From CAZLLV01 sp964560325 (GTDB lineage Bacteria; Acidobacteriota; Thermoanaerobaculia; Multivoradales; DATKCC01): DNA of 15,764 nucleotides. The stretch spans positions 1-15,764 of the forward strand of contig CAZLLV010000363.1 of NCBI GenBank assembly GCA_964560325.1. The letters run 5' to 3'. A program made the position numbers and the translations under genes. The stretch's first letter is position 1; each line of letters begins with the position of its first letter. The notes under the pieces were generated by a model that ran no database searches, was not told where the DNA came from, and was given only the letters and a program-made list of their open reading frames with translations. This document shows, one piece after another, positions 1 to 6,754 of the stretch.

Positions 1-1073
1 AGCACCAGCGCTTCAGCGAACATCTGCGTGACGATGCGGCCGCGGCTCGCGCCGAGCGCCGACCGGACCAGCAGGTCGGCTTCACGCGAGGCCGCCCGCG
101 CGAACAGGAGCAGGCCGACGTTGCTGCAGATCAGGACCAGCAGCAGCGCGACGAAGAAGTAGATCGAGTACATGACCATCATCTCGTCGGGCTCGTCCGG
201 CGCGGTCATCATCGCGTAGGGCCTCACGCGAGGCTCGAGATGCTGATGCGTGTCCGGTGACGCCGACGCGGTGCGCCGGCCGGCCACCGTCAGCTCCGCT
301 TGCGCTGTCTCGATCGTTTCGCCCGGGGCGAGCAGGGCAAAGACGGTGATCGCGGGGCCGGAGCGCGGCGCAGGGTGGAGGGCCGACGTCTCGAGCGGCA
401 CCCACACGTCGTGCGAGACCGGAAACTCGAAGCCCTCCCGCATGACGCCGACCACCGTGACGTGATCGTTTCCGAGCTGCACGGTGCGTCCGAGCACGTC
501 GGGATCGCTGCCAAACCGGGTGCGCCACACTTCGTAGCCAACGACCGCCACCGCAGGCGCCGCGGGTTGTTCGTCGGCCTCGACCAGCACGCGGCCCATG
601 AGCGGCTCGCCGTCGGAGACCCGGAACCCCGAGGCGGTCATCTCGGCGACGGTGACAGGAGGCGCGATATCGCCCTCGTCGACGATGAGGTTCCGGCTCG
701 AGTTGCGCCAGGCGCCGACGTCGGTCAGCGATCGCAGCGACTGCCGCCACTGGAGGAAGTCGTGGAGGATTCTTTCCTCTTGATCGTTCGCCGCGACGTC
801 GATGCTGCGAACTTCGACCAGGCGCCCGCCCTGAGATACCGGAAGGGTGGGATTCGTGAAGAGAACCACGACCTGAAAGATCACGAGGCCGGCCCAGACG
901 GCGAACGCCATCGCGAGCCCGCCGACGATCGTGAGCCCGGGGTACTTCACGAGCAGCCTGACGCCGAGCTTCAGGTCGAACGCGAAGGCCTCGAGAGCAG
1001 GCAGACCGCGGCGATCGCGATGGGCGTCCCTGGTGCCGGCGATTCTCGACCACCACGCGCGCAGCGTTCTCAT
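1..1073 (-). CDS. ABC transporter permease, MacB/FtsX type (ADOP-like), N-terminal part
   Basis: Partial gene running off the left edge; 357 residues are visible. Residues 48-72 form a first membrane helix. A long periplasmic segment follows that resembles the MacB periplasmic core domain (motifs such as AVVGYEVWRTRFG near 176-188 and VVGVMREGFEFP near 207-218, typical of these permeases). A second helix lies at about 310-325, followed by the FtsX-like cytoplasmic signature with R340, VRSALGASRGRIV and E354. Acidobacterial 'duplicated orphan permeases' have this build, with no ATPase gene beside them. The ATG at 1073 is chosen because it overlaps the stop of a short upstream ORF (ATGA) and the reading frame opens onto the conserved N-terminal pattern. 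The substrate cannot be told from the sequence. The longer-looking ORF in another frame here is a shadow. Confidence 0.85.
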   Translation of the reverse strand, partial: MRTLRAWWSRIAGTRDAHRDRRGLPALEAFAFDLKLGVRLLVKYPGLTIVGGLAMAFAVWAGLVIFQVVVLFTNPTLPVSQGGRLVEVRSIDVAANDQEERILHDFLQWRQSLRSLTDVGAWRNSSRNLIVDEGDIAPPVTVAEMTASGFRVSDGEPLMGRVLVEADEQPAAPAVAVVGYEVWRTRFGSDPDVLGRTVQLGNDHVTVVGVMREGFEFPVSHDVWVPLETSALHPAPRSGPAITVFALLAPGETIETAQAELTVAGRRTASASPDTHQHLEPRVRPYAMMTAPDEPDEMMVMYSIYFFVALLLVLICSNVGLLLFARAASREADLLVRSALGASRGRIVTQMFAEALV

Positions 1074-1165
1074 GGCAGATCCGCCAGGAAGCGCGTCATG
1101 ATCGCGGACGTCTCGGCCCACGACAGCGTGCCCTGCCAACCGGAGCTCGTTTCGAGTGGACTCAT
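1070..1165 (-). CDS. 31-codon ORF coupled to the permease (possible PadR tail or leader)
   Basis: A short ORF starts after a GGGAGTAGGT stretch that can act as a ribosome binding site, and its stop overlaps the permease start (ATGA), the usual sign of translational coupling. The peptide begins MSPLETSSGW and ends TRFLADLP. In many ADOP loci a PadR-type regulator directly precedes the permease. The end of this peptide (a Trp followed by a short amphipathic helix) resembles the C-terminus of such regulators, so this may be a truncated regulator kept for coupling. An in-frame ATG four codons upstream (1177) is possible. The frame closes at a TAA a few codons further up, so no full regulator is present here. 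Function is inferred only. Confidence 0.4.
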   Translation of the reverse strand: MSPLETSSGWQGTLSWAETSAIMTRFLADLP

Positions 1166-1172
1166 ACCTACT

Positions 1173-1186
1173 CCCATACGAATGGG
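1173..1186. repeat. Small inverted repeat upstream of the permease leader ORF
   Basis: CCCAT, 4-nt loop, ATGGG. It lies directly before the ribosome-binding stretch of the minus-strand leader ORF and could form a small hairpin in its 5' UTR. With only a 5-bp stem this may be chance. Confidence 0.25.
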
Positions 1187-1318
1187 GCGGAGCAAAGATT
1201 ACCGGGAACCTTTCAGGGATGTCCTGACGCGTGGAGTGACTGCCGCCCCTCCCCGTGCGGCCTGACAACTGGCACCGCGTCCACGTCCGGTTTCGCTCCA
1301 CCAAGGTACGTGGGGTGC

Positions 1319-1356
1319 TACAATATGCCACTGTTGAATGGCAACGCGAGGTGGCA
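1319..1356 (+). promoter_or_regulatory. Promoter -10 and putative autoregulatory operator of the mazEF-like pair
   Basis: TACAAT at 1319-1324 is a good -10 box; no clear -35 was found. It is followed by TGCCA (1326), TGGCA (1339) and TGGCA (1352), spaced exactly 13 nt apart. The first two form an inverted repeat. Regular half-sites overlapping the start region suit an antitoxin-bound operator, which is how these systems usually regulate themselves. The binding itself is inference. Confidence 0.4.
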
Positions 1357-1358
1357 AG

Positions 1359-1625
1359 ATGTCGACCAAGAAACTGAACCTCCCCCTCCCTGGTGACCTC
1401 CATCGAGCGGTCTTCGCCGAGGCACGAGACCGCGGCGTTCCCGCGACTCGCCTGGTGCGCTCGATCCTTCAGGAGTGGCTCGACCAACGGGCACGCAGTC
1501 GAGAAACCGAGGAGCTCCGCCGCTTCGCCCGCGACAACGCCGGCAGCGAGCTCGACCTGATCCCCGATCTCGAATCGGCCGCCGCGGCCGAACTGGTCCG
1601 GACGGCGAGAGATGAAGCGCGGTGA
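1359..1625 (+). CDS. Antitoxin, ribbon-helix-helix-like, partner of MazF
   Basis: A protein of 88 residues. It starts with a lysine-containing beta-strand-like segment (MSTKKLNLPLPGDLH), followed by a helical part with VPATRLVRSILQEWLDQR. This is the sequence pattern of ribbon-helix-helix DNA-binding antitoxins. The C-terminal half is acidic and likely wraps the toxin. The ATG at 1359 is preferred over the in-frame ATG at 1338 because GAGGTGG lies just upstream of it and the RHH motif starts there. Its end overlaps the toxin start by 14 nt, so the two are co-translated. It should neutralise the downstream MazF and repress its own promoter. Family membership is by sequence pattern only. Confidence 0.75.
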   Translation: MSTKKLNLPLPGDLHRAVFAEARDRGVPATRLVRSILQEWLDQRARSRETEELRRFARDNAGSELDLIPDLESAAAAELVRTARDEAR

Positions 1626-1977
1626 CGTCTGCTGGGCTCGCCTGGAGCCCCGCTCCGGGTCGGAGCAGAAAGGCCGTCGACCGGTGGTCGTGGTGTCGCA
1701 CGACGCGTTCAACGAAACCGAGGCTTGGCGCTCGATCATCGTCGTACCCCTGACGACTTCCGCCCGACAAAAGTCCCGTGGTCCGACCGTGGTAACCCTC
1801 TCCGAAGAGCAGACCTCCTTGCCCCAAGCGTCGTTCGCCCTCTGCCACCAGGTGACGACCCTCGACCGAGCCAAGCTCGACCCGCCGGTCGGACGGCTCG
1901 ACGCAGCCGCGCTCCGGCAGCTCGGGCGCGGAATCGTCGTCGCCTGCGACCTCCACGCCGCCCTCACGGACGGCTGA
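1612..1977 (+). CDS. mazF: MazF/PemK family endoribonuclease toxin
   Basis: A complete toxin of 121 residues. MazF marks are the N-terminal KRGDVCWARLEP strand, the SEQKGRRPVVVVSHDAFN segment with the conserved basic residues and R23-P24, the IIVVPLTTS strand, and ASFALCHQVTTLDRAKL near the C-terminal half, ending in LRQLGRGIVVACDL. MazF enzymes cut mRNA (some cut rRNA or tRNA) at short sequences when the antitoxin is lost. It is encoded right after and overlapping its antitoxin. The last 25 codons recur as a decayed duplicate about 518 bp downstream. Nothing suggests the gene itself is damaged. Confidence 0.92.
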   Translation: MKRGDVCWARLEPRSGSEQKGRRPVVVVSHDAFNETEAWRSIIVVPLTTSARQKSRGPTVVTLSEEQTSLPQASFALCHQVTTLDRAKLDPPVGRLDAAALRQLGRGIVVACDLHAALTDG

Positions 1978-2121
1978 GATCGGGACTCGTAGCCCTTCCT
2001 CCCTTGCGCAGCCCGTGCCGTGGAACGGCAAATCGTGCCGCAGATCGACAGGTCGTGTCGTAAGACCGCAAACCCGAGGAATTCGATCGATCCACCGGAA
2101 GAATAAGCGTGGTGGGCAGAG

Positions 2122-2210
2122 CGGGCGTGCCTGCGCTGCGGGCCCGGCCGGGGGCATCGCGGGCTCCGGCACGGCTCGGCTGGAAACACTCCCGCCGGAG
2201 GCCTCGCCTG
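2122..2210 (-). repeat. Dispersed repeat, copy A (inverted relative to copy B at 7459-7548)
   Basis: Read on the minus strand, this stretch aligns with plus-strand 7459-7548 at roughly 70 of 89 positions in a hand alignment. Exact blocks include a 17-mer (2164-2180 with 7489-7505), a 10-mer and an 11-mer. The two copies keep one reading frame (GEAxGG...RAVPE...PAGP), so the source may have been a coding sequence. The family is not recognised. Confidence 0.6.
2141..2163. repeat. Left arm of a 23-bp inverted repeat
   Basis: The reverse complement matches 2283-2305 at 22 of 23 positions. The arms are 119 bp apart. The core contains GATGCCCCCGGCCGG. This arm lies inside dispersed repeat copy A. 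Confidence 0.6.
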
Positions 2211-2282
2211 GGTTCACTTCGGGGATGGAGCGGGCATTCCCTGCTTACTGGCGTGCTGGCTCCCCTCGTTCAACCACCTCCA

Positions 2283-2305
2283 CCCGCGATGCCCCCGGCC
2301 GGACC
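2283..2305. repeat. Right arm of a 23-bp inverted repeat (partial repeat copy C)
   Basis: Matches the reverse complement of 2141-2163 at 22 of 23 positions. In the frame shared with the other copies it reads PAMPPAGP, like copy A, so it is best seen as a third, partial copy of the same element on the plus strand. Confidence 0.6.
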
Positions 2306-2420
2306 CTCGACGGTCGAGGTGGGCCACGTGCCCCCGAGTCGGTCCCCTATCGGCCGACTCGTCGAGCAAGCCACTGAAAACAAGGGGCTCCGAAGTCATT
2401 GGCACCTCGTCCAGTCCGGC

Positions 2421-2520
2421 GCAGCCGTGCTCCGGCAGCTCGGCTGCGGAATCATCGTCGCCTGCGACCTCCACGCCGCGCTCGCGGACCGCTGACGCCC
2501 GGATTCGTACCCCACCTCCC
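2421..2520 (+). pseudogene. Decayed second mazF 3' end
   Basis: Positions 2421-2495 align without gaps to the last 75 nt of the intact mazF (1903-1977), with 7 mismatches by hand count. The remnant reads AVLRQLGCGIIVACDLHAAL and ends at the same TGA. Similarity seems to continue some 25 nt past the stop. Upstream of 2421 the toxin sequence is not recognisable and no catalytic region is present, so this is a truncated duplicate or the tail of a lost paralogous toxin. Confidence 0.75.
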
Positions 2521-2613
2521 CACCGCGAAAACGCCTTCCGGTACAAGGCCTTCGCCGCTTGCCCGCGCCCGAAGCACGGACCCGCTGCCCGGGGGCGGGC
2601 CACTCTGCCCTGC

Positions 2614-2630
2614 GCCTCGAAACTCGAGGC
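2614..2630. terminator. Small perfect hairpin downstream of the helicase gene
   Basis: GCCTCGA, loop AAC, TCGAGGC. It sits about 50 nt past the stop of the minus-strand helicase gene and could help end its transcript. There is no T-run on that strand, so terminator function is weakly supported. Confidence 0.3.
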
Positions 2631-2679
2631 ACCCAGTCCGCGGTCGGCGTCCATCATGCACTTGAGGACAGTTCATTCA

Positions 2680-4590
2680 TTATTCGACAAGCTCAATTTC
2701 GTCGGGCTCAAACCAATTCTGCCTGATCATGGCATCCCGCGCGGAGTGAGGGTCGGCTGCGTAGTAGACAACCGCGAGGCTCTCCTTCGCGCGACTGCAG
2801 GTCACATAAAAGAGTCGACGCGTCCGGTCGATCGTGGTTTCCTTGCCGGAGGCTTCGTTTTCAAGGTCAGTCCTGCTCTTCTCCTTCGTGCCAAATAGTT
2901 TGTCGTACGCGAACATAAACCCGCGCGCCTCTTCGTCGCTCACGATGACCATCACGCGCGAAAATTCCAGTCCTTTGACGCCCTGATGAGTATCGAACTG
3001 CGAGACGCCTTGGATATAGCGGTGATATTTCTCGATCTGATCGAATGGTGCTTCGAGCGCTTGGCGCCACCCGCCAAGCTCACTCTCGAGATCGACCTCT
3101 TTCTCCTGATCGTCTTCATCGTCAGTCTCTACGCCGGTATCGCCTGCGATCGCACCATCGTCGGCGGTAGCAAAAGGCGCCAAGACATCGGGAATCGTGA
3201 AGAGACGCTTCTCGGCGACATAGCCCAACACAGCGCGCGAGGAAGGCTTCTCATCGGCCGACACTAGCGCCAGCAGGCCGTCGCAGGCCGCCCTGGCCTT
3301 GCTGAGAATGTCGGCCTGCCTTTCACCCGCCTCCTCAAGCGCCTTGTGCTCAAGGAGCGGCGAGCTGCGCCGCACGATAGCGGCGGCGGCAAACTGGTCG
3401 GATTCGCGTAGCGCTGTCACCAACGGCAGGATCTCGCGCGTGAACAGCCCGATGCCCGCACTTGTCCCCTGGAGGAAGCTCGTCCGAATGCGCTCGACAG
3501 AATAGAGAGGTTCGAAGAACTCCCCGAATCCGAAGCGGCGAGCTGACATCAGATGCTCCAGAGCAAGCGTTTTAATCGCCTCGGATCCTGCGGCCCAGTT
3601 CTGATCCCCCGAAATCTTGGCCATCCTCGCAGCGATCACGGCCTCAACCTCCGTCTTGTTGGCGGTCGCCTGCGGTACAACAAACAAACGGACGACGCCG
3701 ACACTGGCGTCGCTGCGCGGGACCTGTTTCTCACCATCCACGTCCTGGCGAATCTTGTTGATGAGCTCGATCACCCTGGTCGGGCAGCGATGGTTCATCC
3801 GCTTGCGTGGCCGCGCCCAGCCCTCGGGGATCGCCTCGGCGAGTCGATCCTTTCCGTCGCCGTAGATACGCTGCATCATATCGCCGAAGAGACCAATGCA
3901 AAATGTGCCGTGGTTCGCTGCCTCGACGCCCAGCAGCGCATCCATTAGCTTGCGGTTCGTATCTTGGCTCTCGTCGATAAGCAGGATCGGAAAGCGCGTG
4001 ACGAGTAGGCACCGCAGACCGGGCTTCGCGCCCAGCAAATCGGCTGTCATCGCAATGACCTCGGCATGGCTAAGCGCGTCGCGGGACCGGTTATCGCCAA
4101 TTGGGCTGTAGACGAAGCGCGTGATCGCATTGAGCCCCGCGTGGCGGCGCCGCTTGTTCTCGATCGAGCGAGCACGGTCCGCAGCCGCCTTGCTGCCCGC
4201 CCGGCCCTTAGCCTGAGCCACCTCGAGCTCGGAGATATCTTCGAGGAGCCTTGCGGCGAGCCATTGCCGGATGTTCGCGTCATAGCCGACGATCAATGAC
4301 CAAGCGAAAGAATGGATCGTCGACACCTCCACACGCGAGTCAAATTCGAGCCGTTGCTTGATTTCATCGCACGCCGCGTTGGTATAGGTGATAACGCCGA
4401 TCTTTCGCCCAGTCAGCGACAGGCGCCGACCTTGCTCGCGGCATATCGTACGAATTGCTTCTACAAGCGAACGTGTCTTGCCAGAGCCCGCGCCCGCATA
4501 GAGAAAGAAACTCTCCGGCTTCTCTAAGTCTAGACAGCCAAGGATCGTCTCGTCAGCCTCGGAATCGAACTGGTCGTCTGCGGTGCTCAT
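2680..4590 (-). CDS. UvrD/Rep-like superfamily 1 helicase, Gabija-type (GajB-like)
   Basis: A complete helicase of 636 residues. SF1A motifs in order: Walker A AGAGSGKT (32-39), Ia TYTNAACDEI (68-77), STIHSF (90-95), Walker B IDESQD (205-210), III GDMMQRIYG (236-244), IV NHRCP (266-270), V THQGVKGLEF (534-543) and VI RRLFYVTCSRAKE (591-603). An acidic low-complexity linker lies near 485-505. Its ATG overlaps the stop of the OLD-type nuclease (ATGA), so the two are co-translated. Class 2 OLD nucleases are defined by such a neighbouring UvrD-like helicase, and the pair is the Gabija anti-phage system; GajB is thought to sense or process DNA ends and activate GajA. It is longer than the approximately 500-residue model GajB. 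Base composition is visibly lower in GC than the flanks, which suggests transfer. All catalytic motifs look intact although its partner gene is broken. Confidence 0.88.
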   Translation of the reverse strand: MSTADDQFDSEADETILGCLDLEKPESFFLYAGAGSGKTRSLVEAIRTICREQGRRLSLTGRKIGVITYTNAACDEIKQRLEFDSRVEVSTIHSFAWSLIVGYDANIRQWLAARLLEDISELEVAQAKGRAGSKAAADRARSIENKRRRHAGLNAITRFVYSPIGDNRSRDALSHAEVIAMTADLLGAKPGLRCLLVTRFPILLIDESQDTNRKLMDALLGVEAANHGTFCIGLFGDMMQRIYGDGKDRLAEAIPEGWARPRKRMNHRCPTRVIELINKIRQDVDGEKQVPRSDASVGVVRLFVVPQATANKTEVEAVIAARMAKISGDQNWAAGSEAIKTLALEHLMSARRFGFGEFFEPLYSVERIRTSFLQGTSAGIGLFTREILPLVTALRESDQFAAAAIVRRSSPLLEHKALEEAGERQADILSKARAACDGLLALVSADEKPSSRAVLGYVAEKRLFTIPDVLAPFATADDGAIAGDTGVETDDEDDQEKEVDLESELGGWRQALEAPFDQIEKYHRYIQGVSQFDTHQGVKGLEFSRVMVIVSDEEARGFMFAYDKLFGTKEKSRTDLENEASGKETTIDRTRRLFYVTCSRAKESLAVVYYAADPHSARDAMIRQNWFEPDEIELVE

Positions 4591-6473
4591 GGTCGGGCCT
4601 GCTCGGCTTGTTCCGACTGCTCGGCCTGCTCGTCCTTGGGCAGGATCTCGACCTGCTTCTTCTTCAACCGTTTAAGAAGCCATTCGAGTCCCTCGGCGAT
4701 GTAACAGGGCACGACAATATTGTCGAAATTTTCAAGCTTGAGGATGTCGAGCGCGAACTCCGCTTTCCTTCCCTTTTTGAGTGCGGCATACATGGCTCTA
4801 CCGATCTTTGTTGCGCCGCCGCCTTCCGTAATTGCGTCGCGGAACTTGCGCACCAGACCGGTTCCTTCAAGCGACGAGAAAAGGGCAAGGTTCTCAAATG
4901 CGAGTGCATCCTCGAAGGTATAGGGATAGACCTCTTCCGGCTGAGCGGACCCAGGTGCGGTCACAGCCACCGGCGTCTGGTAGGCGACGCGCACCGCGAA
5001 CAGAGGATCGTCGGCGACGAGCTGTGTTTTGGCCGCGGCGTCGGCATCCATAAGGGTATCGACGTCTTCAACGCCCGGCACCCAGGTCTTCAGCGTTGCG
5101 TTGTTGGTTTTCTGGTTGGCACCCTTTGCCGGCTGTTCTGATACGCCGCCGGTGCCATCGAGCGTATCCAGGTCGGTGATGATTAGCGTAAGCAGCCTGA
5201 GATGGTCGATTAGCGGCTTGAGACGGTGCGCATGACTGCCGCCGATCTCGAGTAGTGTGATATAACACTGGTTGAGTTCATCATAATGTGTACGAATGAA
5301 GTTGGGGACAAGCATGCGCTCGGCCGGTCCTTCCACTAGGATCGCGGCGTCGGCGAAGAACAAATCGGCATGTTGTGCGTGCAGATAGCGGGTGACGAAC
5401 TTCTCGGTCTCAGTTCCTGGACCGAAAACATCGGAAAGGTTGATGACTGTCGAGACCGGCACGTTGGTCGCCGTGCCGGCCGGCAGCCGACGGAAATAGC
5501 GCAAACAGGAGAACGGGATCTCATGCGCCACATGGCTCGAGTGGGTGCTGACCACGAGTTGGGTGCGCAGGATTTTGCTCTCGCCCAAGTCCGCATGGGC
5601 GCGCAGCACGGCATACGCCTTCTTGATGAAGACCTGCTGGACTTGGGCGTGGAGATGGGCCTCAGGTTCCTCGACTAGAACCAGATGGAGCGGCTCGTAG
5701 TTGGTGATCGTTGTACCCTTCGACGCCTTGCCGACCCGCATCCACGCGTCCCGAAAGGCCATCAACCGGAAGATCATCGAGATCAAATTCTGATAGCCGA
5801 GCCCGTTGTTACCCTCGGGCAATCGGAGGACAGGTGTCGCGTTATCCTCAGCGATGACATCGACCTCAAAGCTGATTGCCGCGCTGTGGCTGAGACCGTC
5901 GATCGCCTTAAGTCGGGTTGACACTCGCGGACGGGGATCGGTCACGCCCGGATAGCCCATGCCTTCAACTTCAGTGAAGGCGTCCTTGAAGCTCTCAGTC
6001 AGCCGTATGTCGAATGCATCTTGGGCGGCCTCTATCGCCTGGAGTGCGCCGAGATCTTTGGGATCGGGGCCCTTGGTCGGATCTAGATGCTTGGCATAGT
6101 AGCTCCTTAGCTGGTCCGACAAACGGCTGCTCGCCGCGGCGGCTGGGGCATCCTCATCATCTTGGTGAGGCTGTTCCTCACCGAACCCGCGCTGTGCGGG
6201 AATGTCGTGCACGCGGACCAAGCCCTTCAAGGGCTCGCCTTCGATCGGCAACGACGCGGCCGGCAGCACCTGCGGTCGTGCCTGGAACTTGTCGGGCTCC
6301 GCGAGCTCGGCAGGATCCAGCGAATAGGCACGGATTGTGAAGTGGGCGGAGAGTCTCTTGCTCAAAAAATCGACAAAGTTCTCGGGCCAAATTGTTAACT
6401 TGGGAGGATCCGGCGGTGAATCGGCTTCCGGATGTTTCCCCGCCTCCGCGGCAATTGCCGCTTCCTGACCCAT
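4587..6473 (-). CDS. OLD-family nuclease (GajA-like), C-terminal part: ABC signature, Walker B and TOPRIM
   Basis: An open frame of 628 codons that lacks the start of the protein. It holds the ABC signature-like GNNGLGYQNL (221-230), Walker B LVEEPEAHLH (266-275) and H-loop STHSSH (309-314). The TOPRIM nuclease core follows: ILVEG with E381 and IITDLD with D434 and D436. A basic KKGRKAEFA stretch near the C-terminus matches the conserved lysine region of OLD enzymes. OLD/GajA proteins dimerise through the ATPase and nick DNA with TOPRIM when nucleotide control is relieved. Walker A is in the separate fragment at 6395-6742, in another frame. Similarity starts about residue 2, so the ATG at 6473 lies at the break and is not a natural start; no ribosome binding site precedes it. 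If translated alone, this part would lack ATP binding. It overlaps the helicase gene by 4 nt. Confidence 0.85.
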   Translation of the reverse strand: MGQEAAIAAEAGKHPEADSPPDPPKLTIWPENFVDFLSKRLSAHFTIRAYSLDPAELAEPDKFQARPQVLPAASLPIEGEPLKGLVRVHDIPAQRGFGEEQPHQDDEDAPAAAASSRLSDQLRSYYAKHLDPTKGPDPKDLGALQAIEAAQDAFDIRLTESFKDAFTEVEGMGYPGVTDPRPRVSTRLKAIDGLSHSAAISFEVDVIAEDNATPVLRLPEGNNGLGYQNLISMIFRLMAFRDAWMRVGKASKGTTITNYEPLHLVLVEEPEAHLHAQVQQVFIKKAYAVLRAHADLGESKILRTQLVVSTHSSHVAHEIPFSCLRYFRRLPAGTATNVPVSTVINLSDVFGPGTETEKFVTRYLHAQHADLFFADAAILVEGPAERMLVPNFIRTHYDELNQCYITLLEIGGSHAHRLKPLIDHLRLLTLIITDLDTLDGTGGVSEQPAKGANQKTNNATLKTWVPGVEDVDTLMDADAAAKTQLVADDPLFAVRVAYQTPVAVTAPGSAQPEEVYPYTFEDALAFENLALFSSLEGTGLVRKFRDAITEGGGATKIGRAMYAALKKGRKAEFALDILKLENFDNIVVPCYIAEGLEWLLKRLKKKQVEILPKDEQAEQSEQAEQARP

Positions 6474-6742
6474 GGGTCAACCACTAGATCGATGACGTCC
6501 CCGGCGTCGCGCGCTTCGATCCAGCTCTTTCCGAGCGAAATGAGTGCGGGCCAATGGCACAGGGTAAAGTCGTGTAGCTCAAAGGGGCAGCGCCGCGGCG
6601 ACAGAAAGCGGCGCATTGCGAGCATTGCCGAGGTCTTGCCACTGTTATTGGCTCCGACGAAAAGGGTTGTAGTGTTCGATAGATCGATGCGTGCCGACAG
6701 AAGCTTCCTAAAGTTAGCGACTTCGACAAATTCGATATGCAC
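6395..6742 (-). pseudogene. OLD-family nuclease (GajA-like), N-terminal fragment with Walker A
   Basis: This is the true start of the nuclease. A GTG at 6742 lies 6 nt after a perfect AGGAGG (6749-6754), and the protein begins MHIEFVEVANFRKL, the usual first strand of SMC/OLD-type ATPases. Walker A GANNSGKT is at 30-37, followed by the family-typical ELHDFTLCHWPALISLGKSW (55-74). Family-like sequence ends at about residue 90 (DVIDLVVDP). The remaining 25 codons are arginine-rich nonsense, ending at TAA 6395-6397. The rest of the protein continues in another frame from 6473. From memory of this family, several tens of residues normally lie between the two parts, so this looks like a deletion with frameshift rather than a single-base error. 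The frame is open upstream to about 7066, but that part is not family-like. Confidence 0.82.
6466..6479. repeat. 14-bp perfect palindrome at the break in the nuclease gene
   Basis: TGACCCATGGGTCA is its own reverse complement. It sits exactly where the nuclease reading frame switches from the N-terminal to the C-terminal fragment, and contains the ATG of the latter. It may mark a deletion joint. Confidence 0.7.
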
Positions 6743-6748
6743 TCGGCG

Positions 6749-6754
6749 CCTCCT
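6749..6754 (-). promoter_or_regulatory. Ribosome binding site fixing the GajA-like GTG start
   Basis: A perfect AGGAGG on the minus strand, 6 nt before the GTG at 6742. It decides the start of the nuclease gene, against a longer open frame. Confidence 0.8.

Larger units (their letters stand above)
1978..2679. other. Gene-poor stretch with remnants and repeats between mazF and the defence module
   Basis: About 700 bp with no convincing intact gene. It holds a minus-strand copy of a dispersed repeat (2122-2210), a 23-bp inverted repeat pair (2141-2163 and 2283-2305), a mazF 3'-end remnant (2421-2520), and a small perfect hairpin (2614-2630). The open frames across it are GC-driven shadows. The pattern suggests repeated insertion and decay of accessory genes. 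Confidence 0.6.

Noticed and set aside
82..1056. Long minus-strand frame rich in arginine opposite and within the permease
   Set aside because: Arg/Gly/Pro-rich nonsense; the neighbouring frame on the same strand carries the clear MacB/FtsX-like protein and runs off the edge.
300..1265. 321-codon plus-strand frame over the permease
   Set aside because: Antisense shadow with no family pattern; the minus-strand permease explains the region.
1318..2217. 299-codon minus-strand frame over mazEF
   Set aside because: Antisense to a clear toxin-antitoxin pair; only its first part overlaps repeat copy A.
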